Source: JAGLQA01 sp023135565 (GTDB taxonomy: Bacteria > Acidobacteriota > Aminicenantia > UBA2199). Taken from it: DNA of 9,298 nt. Below are positions 7,201 through 9,298 of this stretch, one piece after another. The notes below the pieces were generated by a model, which saw only the letters and a list, made by a program, of their open reading frames with translations, was not told the DNA's origin and searched no databases. The DNA is taken from positions 1 through 9,298 of the forward strand of contig DAOWCY010000250.1 in the NCBI GenBank assembly GCA_030639305.1, in the 5' to 3' direction. The number at the start of each line of letters is the position of its first letter. Within the stretch, counting starts at the first letter, position 1. The position numbers and the translations under genes were made by a program.

Positions 7201-7311
7201 GGCAGTGCTGCTGTTTATAGTAAAATAAAAGAATTGTACGGACAGTCCAACGAGAAGAACCGCCTGAGAAAACTATTATCAAGAAAGGGGGGCGGCGCCC
7301 CCAGCCCATAA
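4255..7311 (+). CDS. Membrane Ser/Thr protein kinase with N-terminal zinc ribbon and C-terminal TPRs
   Basis: This is a PknB/Hanks-type receptor kinase of 1018 residues. Residues 3-20 form a zinc ribbon with cysteines C3, C6, C17 and C20. The kinase domain spans about 50-316. It has the glycine loop GKGGMGE (57-63), K79 in IAVKS, E98 in REAQ, HRDIKPAN (170-177) with D172, DFG (190-192), SPE (226-228), and DQRSDLFSFGIVLYEM (236-251). All catalytic residues are present, so it should be active. One membrane helix lies at about 382-402. Residues about 409-545 resemble the TolB-like/FlgO-like domain often found after such helices. TPRs fill about 580-990, for example MGEAYFQHRLPLEAIPFYEA (671-690). 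The kinase is cytoplasmic and the TPR part probably periplasmic, suited to sensing or protein binding; substrates are unknown. The start lacks a Shine-Dalgarno. The last residues (GGGAPSP) and stop lie in repeat R2. Confidence 0.92.
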   Translation: MICEKCGAKNVKDAKFCKACGENLEASSAKIDSQISRQIDPGTLIISERFKVLKKLGKGGMGEIFLAEDVKLKRKIAVKSILKTALADPTAKDRFLREAQTASQLDHPNICTMYEIYQEDERDYIVMQYIDGLTLNHIIQVERLSIRKILDIATQVCDGMIEANSKKIIHRDIKPANIMIDKKGTVTILDFGLAKFRDKSVVKENGMVDSNLTERGIVLGTVSYISPEQARGQNLDQRSDLFSFGIVLYEMLEGKNPFLDEEQIGTLYNVINKEVEFSRRDIPEELQRIVLKTLEKNQKKRYDNFTRLKEDLEAFKVRCAQLKAGGGDTFTTERIDQKELQVMQEEIEKSTDKENLGDIVYKIKKFKAYTDTVPSTKKNKLKYMLFPVILILAALAAYFLLTNGDDTPWIINEDFYIYIHKFENKKGVTPAVAEKINYLLKQSLNQFDRFKAIDIEAVPTGLRAKDIEENLALLKEKFNIEFELEGTLTRDKNFYNIDAKLVYYDEKKKKKIKKPITGTGEYLSSFLTIQVDTISSGVYNRFSHAKGEGLQVKKVSKIYGAQWRKFSNFFTGNNYLKRLELSAAEKYLQKAADLPAAKYLLARLYNFRGDRIKAHRLILELMTRAEEFTDPLKWRIQALASRLSFNFPEEIKNLEQLKDSFPFSKEVFYDMGEAYFQHRLPLEAIPFYEAALDLDPQYTMAINHLAYCHSFSGNHARASELFNEYKELDNTANSYDSLGDGYFYSGDLINAENFKKRAVQDDEQSVPYSYTGLADIYILKAEYKKARAALDDYYRVKKDNQAQARVTAVRAFILYLEGKYAEALKNVKKSLEVFDSDDINTDTGEAHWLKGLILLELNKVEECKNELEWLNRFKEKYNLSTDNFFKPYKYFLHLTALLYEKEGNIDRAGKTFAALLDMKHKLSFYTYFHYQFFHTRYAEFLSRNGKQAEALEQIEKCLEFNQNYIPALWVKAGILEKKKDRSGSAAVYSKIKELYGQSNEKNRLRKLLSRKGGGAPSP

Positions 7312-7326
7312 GCCGCTGTGCGGCAG
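7287..7326. repeat. Leading part of repeat R2, overlapping the kinase 3' end
   Basis: The stretch resembles 94-132 with about five substitutions. The hairpin GCCGC-TGT-GCGGC (7312-7324) keeps the stem while the loop changes from TTC to TGT. The kinase TAA (7309-7311) sits at the same place in the repeat as the aminotransferase TAA at 3732-3734. Module R1 does not follow here. The remaining bases up to 7393 hold no gene that I can support. Confidence 0.75.
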
Positions 7327-7433
7327 AGCACAAGGAGCTCGCAGTGCGAAATGAATTCAAACGAGCAAAATTATAAATTTAAAATGAGTTTTTTTGTTAC
7401 TACGATCTCAGCACTCAAGAGTTCTACGAGCAC

Positions 7434-7509
7434 ATTCCCCTCTTGAGACTTGCCAGGAGGTGGCGCTGAGGGGCTTTTTATTTTTTGCCCCGAAGCGACG
7501 GGGTGTGTT
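7434..7509 (+). repeat. Palindromic repeat P, copy B
   Basis: This is the opposite-orientation partner of 2247-2322. It keeps ATTCCCCTCTTGAG, GGTGGCGCTGAGGGGCTTTT and the GCCCCG...CGGGGT hairpin (about 7487-7503), but differs in the middle (ACTTGCCAGG around 7448-7457). An 8-base inverted repeat, CTCAAGAG (7414-7421) / CTCTTGAG (7440-7447), straddles its left edge. The open frame running through it from a TTG at 7394 is therefore not taken as coding. Confidence 0.8.
7437..7486 (+). terminator. Terminator-like hairpin downstream of the kinase
   Basis: CCCCTC (7437-7442) can pair with GAGGGG (7468-7473) across a 25-base loop. CTTTTTATTTTTT follows (7474-7486). The T-run is strong but the loop is long. 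It lies about 125 bases after the kinase stop and before the hydrolase gene, so it could separate the two transcripts. It is part of repeat P. Confidence 0.45.
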
Positions 7510-7545
7510 AGCTCCACCCAAAAACTTGTTTTTTAATAAACTTCC

Positions 7546-7571
7546 AGGAAGTAATACTAAAATGAAGAGGA
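7546..7571 (+). promoter_or_regulatory. Two alternative ribosome binding sites for the hydrolase gene
   Basis: AGGAAG (7546-7551) stands ten bases before the ATG at 7562. AGAGGA (7566-7571) stands eight bases before a second in-frame ATG at 7580. Either start leaves the signal peptide intact. The choice changes the product by six residues, and 7562 is used here. Confidence 0.5.
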
Positions 7572-9178
7572 TAAAAGTTATGCAAAAAATGAAAAAATCT
7601 AAACTATCGCAAACGATAGAAGTTGAACAAAAAACTTCTACGAAAAAATTTGCCGCAAAGCTTTCACAGGCAAACGCAGGCCGCTTTTCTCGGTGTTCTC
7701 TGTGTTCTCTGTGGCTATTCAAATTATTAGTAATATCGCTTATGATCTGGCTGGTTACAGGTTACGGGCTGGCCGCGGACAAGAAAACGAATATCGACCG
7801 GTTTCTTAATGCCTGTTATAATCGCGGCCTGCTGAACGGGGTCGTGTTAGTAGTGGAAAACGACAGCGTTATCTACAAGAAAGCCTTCGGCCCGGCTGAT
7901 TCGGCCTGGGATATTGCCAACCGGGTAGATACGAAATTTTATCTTTATTCCATGACCCAACAGTTTACCGCCGCCCTAATCTTAAAATTAGCGGAAGAGG
8001 GCAAATTAAAAACAGACGGTGTCATCCGGGATTACCTGCCCTATTACCGCGAAGATACGGGCAAAAAAATCACCATCCACCATTTGTTGACCCACACCCA
8101 CGGCATCCCGGACGTGGAATATAGGCAGCTTCCCCTGGTTAATCCCTTTCCCGTCAAAGATTTCGTCTCAAAATTTTTAAGCAAGGACTTAGAATTTGCA
8201 CCCGGTTCCAGGGTCAAAGTCAGCTATATCACCGGTTATACCCTTTTGGGCGCCATCATCGAGCAAGTAACGGGAAAAAAATACGAACAGGTACTAAAAG
8301 AAAAAATCCTCGATCCCCTAAAAATGAAAAACAGCGGTTTTATCCCATTCGATACTGTTGTCAAAAAGTTAGCCACTCCTTACCACGAAACCCCAAATGA
8401 TAAAAAATCCATTTTCTTCCGCTTCCGCTGTAATGGCGGTTCTTCTATGTATGCTTCGGTAGACGACCTGCTGCTGTGGCATAAAGCGTTGAACGGCACC
8501 GCCCTACTTACGGACAAATCCAAAGAATCGATGTTTACCGGTTTTGTGCCGGCCGCCGGCAGCGGCTCATACGGCTACGGCTGGAATATAGTAAATTTAA
8601 CAAGTGAAAAAGTCAAAAAGCAAGTCGCCTGGCATGTAGGGGAAGGCAGTGTGGCCATCTGGCGTATCATCGACGATAATCACCTTATAATTATACTGGG
8701 AAATATAGTAAGCCCCAGGATAGTGGAAATATGTACCTCTCTCTCGAATTTGCTTTACAATCGCCCCGGTATCCTGCCTAAGAGGAGTTTTATCAGCGCC
8801 CTGAACAAAATAATTGCCAAAAAAGGGGTTCCAGCGGGAGTAGAAGAGTATAAGCGGCTGCGGAAGAATTTTTTCAATGAATACGACTTTTCCGAGTCCC
8901 AACTCAATACTTTAGGCAATTATCTAATTTCTACCAACAGGCTCAACGAAGCAGTGGAAATTTTCAAATTGAATCTCGATTATTTTCCCGATTCCTGGTT
9001 TATTTACACCCGTTTAGGTGAAACTTTTATACGGGGTAAGCAGAAAGAAATGGCCATCAAGTGTTACGAAGCCGCGGTAAAATTGATACCTCGCGGTGAA
9101 GAGCAGGCTTACAAGGAGATAGAGGCGATTTTGCAGCAGATCAAAGCCCAGCCGAAACCGAAACCCACCGAACTATAG
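7562..9178 (+). CDS. Exported serine-hydrolase-like protein (class C beta-lactamase fold) with TPR tail; probably inactive
   Basis: The 538-residue protein has an unusually long basic start (1-47), a hydrophobic stretch (48-69) and a likely cleavage site after GYGLA (residue 71), so it should be exported. Residues about 75-400 have the fold signature of AmpC/PBP4*-type serine hydrolases: LLTHTHGIPD (175-184), GYTLLGAIIEQVTGKKY (225-241), DPLKMKNSGF (251-260), NGGSSMYASVDDLLLW (291-306), SYGYGW (336-341) and HVG (358-360). The catalytic motifs are broken. The SxxK tetrad is SMTQ (130-133), lacking the general-base lysine, and the YxN position reads SYI (221-223). Hydrolysis is therefore unlikely; a binding or regulatory role is plausible. 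Residues about 445-520 form about two TPRs (LISTNRLNEAVEIFKLNL; GKQKEMAIKCYEAAVKLIP). The frame is open back to a TTG at 7394, but that part is repeat P. It may be transcribed separately from the kinase. Confidence 0.85.
   Translation: MKRIKVMQKMKKSKLSQTIEVEQKTSTKKFAAKLSQANAGRFSRCSLCSLWLFKLLVISLMIWLVTGYGLAADKKTNIDRFLNACYNRGLLNGVVLVVENDSVIYKKAFGPADSAWDIANRVDTKFYLYSMTQQFTAALILKLAEEGKLKTDGVIRDYLPYYREDTGKKITIHHLLTHTHGIPDVEYRQLPLVNPFPVKDFVSKFLSKDLEFAPGSRVKVSYITGYTLLGAIIEQVTGKKYEQVLKEKILDPLKMKNSGFIPFDTVVKKLATPYHETPNDKKSIFFRFRCNGGSSMYASVDDLLLWHKALNGTALLTDKSKESMFTGFVPAAGSGSYGYGWNIVNLTSEKVKKQVAWHVGEGSVAIWRIIDDNHLIIILGNIVSPRIVEICTSLSNLLYNRPGILPKRSFISALNKIIAKKGVPAGVEEYKRLRKNFFNEYDFSESQLNTLGNYLISTNRLNEAVEIFKLNLDYFPDSWFIYTRLGETFIRGKQKEMAIKCYEAAVKLIPRGEEQAYKEIEAILQQIKAQPKPKPTEL
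7689..7715. repeat. 9-bp tandem repeat inside the hydrolase signal region
   Basis: The units are CTCGGTGTT, CTCTGTGTT and CTCTGTGGC. From memory, similar CTCTGTGTT arrays occur in spacers of many unrelated bacteria and give spurious translations rich in H-R-E on the other strand. Here the array is read as SRCSLCSLW just before the hydrophobic core of the signal peptide. Confidence 0.75.
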
Positions 9179-9218
9179 CGCTCACCTAAATTGACCCTAC
9201 TTCGCTCACTTAAATGAT
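9179..9218. repeat. Short direct repeats, possible edge of an IS21-like element
   Basis: CGCTCACCTAAATTGA (9179-9194) and CGCTCACTTAAATGAT (9203-9218) are imperfect copies 24 bases apart, starting right after the hydrolase stop. IS21-family elements carry repeated transposase-binding words of this kind at their ends. No transposase is visible before the window stops. The last 80 bases hold a CCCT...AGGGG partial dyad (about 9254-9274) and no supported gene. Confidence 0.35.
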
Positions 9219-9298
9219 ACCACCATTTCTGCTACTTGGAAAAGAAAAAGAGTGCCCTAAGCTTTTTTAAGGGGTATTTGATATGTAGATTGGGCGGA

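Noticed and set aside
7394..7561. Upstream extension of the hydrolase frame from a TTG
   Set aside because: This part runs through palindromic repeat P and a terminator-like hairpin, and its translation resembles no protein.
7408..7722. Minus-strand frame with an H-R-E-H-R-E repeat
   Set aside because: It is the reverse reading of the 9-bp tandem array and repeat P, a known type of spurious translation.

Overview
The window is bacterial chromosome with all recognisable genes on the + strand, few genes per kilobase and repeat-rich spacers. Three things suggest a Gram-negative lineage of the Acidobacteriota/Aminicenantes type. These are a zinc-ribbon Ser/Thr kinase with a membrane segment and a long TPR tail, secreted proteins carrying TonB-C and SecD-head domains, and several families of short intergenic repeats. 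The taxonomic guess is inference; no rRNA or marker gene is present.

Layout. 1-287: repeat-filled spacer. 288-1112: exported protein with a TonB C-terminal domain. 1113-1344: repeats. 1345-2199: exported protein joining a DUF3471-like domain to a SecD P1-head-like domain. 2200-2612: spacer with a palindromic repeat, a 9-bp tandem repeat and a good promoter. 2613-3734: WbpE-type sugar-nucleotide aminotransferase (DegT/DnrJ/EryC1/StrS family). 3735-3940: another repeat and a perfect sigma-70 consensus promoter. 3941-4153: small antitoxin-like protein, overlapped by a 30-codon remnant of its RelE-type toxin (4153-4245). 4255-7311: 1018-residue receptor-like Ser/Thr kinase. 7312-7561: repeats and a terminator-like hairpin. 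7562-9178: exported serine-hydrolase-like protein (class C beta-lactamase fold) with a TPR tail and lost catalytic motifs. 9179-9298: short direct repeats that may be the edge of an insertion sequence continuing outside the window.

The genes do not form an obvious pathway. Three of the four larger non-kinase products are predicted to be exported, and the kinase spans the inner membrane, so the common theme is the cell envelope. The antitoxin, toxin remnant and kinase are tightly packed and may be one transcript.

The most interesting signal is a composite repeat (about 115-130 bp) that recurs between genes. Its hairpin stems are kept by compensatory changes between copies. Its leading edge supplies the last codons and stop codon of both the aminotransferase and the kinase. 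Other points worth a look are the probably inactive hydrolase (SMTQ instead of SxxK), the truncated toxin, and an inverted repeat pair bracketing the 5.1-kb aminotransferase-kinase segment.
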